Shown: positions 13,939 through 14,223 of the stretch, one piece after another
How positions within the stretch are numbered: the first letter of the stretch is position 1
Layout of the letters: each line of letters begins with the position of its first letter
DNA from: CAZPRY01 sp964589175
GTDB taxonomy: Bacteria; Fidelibacterota; UBA2242
Direction of reading: 5' to 3'
Length of the DNA stretch: 14,223 nt
Assembly (NCBI GenBank): GCA_964589175.1
Contig: CAZPRY010000074.1
Location: forward strand, 1-14,223
Translations under genes and position numbers: made by a program
The notes under the pieces: generated by a model
The model's input: the letters and a program-made list of their open reading frames with translations, nothing else
What the model was told of the DNA's origin: nothing
Databases searched by the model: none

Positions 13939-14121
13939 CTATAAAATTATGTTTACGATTTTGGTCAAAATAAGATCGGCGAAAAACAGAAAAATCGCCA
14001 GGATCAACGATAAAACAAGCACAACGACGGTAGAACCCTTTAATTCCTGCCAGGTCGGCCAGGAAACCTTTTTCATTTCGAACACGACGCCATCGATGAA
14101 TTTACGTATCTTGTTGAACAT
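13939..14121 (-). CDS. secE: Preprotein translocase subunit SecE
   Basis: SecE, 60 aa, the short single-span form usual outside the enterobacteria. It clamps SecY in the inner-membrane translocon. An amphipathic N-terminal helix with the hallmark MKKVSWPTWQEL (16-27) is followed by one transmembrane segment (about 31-52, VVVLVLSLILAIFLFFADLI), with a short tail. The open frame extends upstream to 14199, but that part reads through the tRNA-Trp gene. The ATG at 14121 is preferred because AAGGA lies seven bases upstream and the protein then begins MFNKIRKF, as expected for the family. Its place between tRNA-Trp and nusG is a widespread bacterial arrangement. Confidence 0.95.
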   Translation of the reverse strand: MFNKIRKFIDGVVFEMKKVSWPTWQELKGSTVVVLVLSLILAIFLFFADLILTKIVNIIL

Positions 14122-14172
14122 ACTTTGGTCCTTACTTTGGATAATGGCTAAAAACTGGAAAGAAGAAAATAG

Positions 14173-14223
14173 CAGGTGAGGCAGGAATTGAACCCGCAAC
14201 CCCTGGTTTTGGAGACCAGTGCT
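14173..14223 (-). tRNA. tRNA-Trp (CCA anticodon), 3' part; 5' end outside the window
   Basis: The anticodon stem CTGGT/ACCAG (14219-14215 with 14207-14203) encloses loop CTCCAAA with anticodon CCA at 14212-14210, specifying tryptophan. A five-base variable region is followed by a T arm, GCGGG/CCTGC, around loop TTCAATT (14192-14186). The acceptor 3' strand CTCACCT (14180-14174) and discriminator G (14173) follow. The next bases are CTA, so the 3' CCA is not encoded and must be added by nucleotidyltransferase. The D arm and the 5' acceptor strand are beyond the window. The 51 bases between this tRNA and secE hold only the secE ribosome-binding site, so both are probably on one transcript. Confidence 0.93.

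Noticed and set aside
14122..14199. 26-codon N-terminal extension of secE
   Set aside because: It reads through the 3' end of tRNA-Trp, while the internal ATG at 14121 has a good ribosome-binding site and gives the standard SecE N-terminus.

Overview
The window is a conserved bacterial housekeeping block. Every gene lies on the minus strand, so in transcription order (high to low coordinate) it reads tRNA-Trp (3' part), secE, nusG, rplK, rplA, rplJ, rplL, rpoB, rpoC, rpsL, rpsG, fusA, tuf (first 17 codons and 2 bases of an 18th). Both window ends cut a gene: the tRNA at the high end and tuf at position 1. About 97% of the window is coding or tRNA, and most gaps are 7-51 bases. There is no mobile element, CRISPR array, phage gene or recognisable accessory system.

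Organism: a bacterium of moderate GC content (I judge it near 50% by eye). The RNA polymerase beta' subunit (1426 aa, with a large insert in the trigger loop) and beta subunit (1261 aa) resemble those of the Fibrobacterota-Chlorobiota-Bacteroidota (FCB) superphylum and neighbouring candidate phyla more than those of Proteobacteria or Firmicutes. I cannot place it more precisely from reading alone.

Layout: 14223-13939 holds tRNA-Trp and SecE (protein export). 13931-13404 is NusG, the elongation factor that links polymerase to ribosome. 13395-11299 is the ribosomal stalk set L11, L1, L10, L7/L12. 11197-3095 is rpoB-rpoC. 3022-1 is the 'str' operon (S12, S7, EF-G, EF-Tu). The stalk proteins L11 and L10/L12 are the landing site for the GTPases EF-G and EF-Tu encoded at the other end, and NusG works on the polymerase encoded in the middle.

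The two widest gaps carry the main regulatory candidates. Between rplL and rpoB (101 bases) there is a 7-bp hairpin followed by seven T's, resembling a leaky terminator, and then a 9-bp hairpin whose 5' arm could instead pair with the rpoB ribosome-binding site. rpoB itself starts with TTG. Between rpoC and rpsL (72 bases) there is only a weak promoter candidate. The gaps ahead of rplK, rplJ and rpsG are too short for the E. coli-type L1, L10 and S7 autoregulatory leaders. The most unusual protein feature is EF-G: two domain IV tip residues that contact the decoding region in E. coli (Q507 and H583) are replaced by His and Arg, and the surrounding glycine-rich loop is rewritten. I found no convincing evidence of a wholly new system here.
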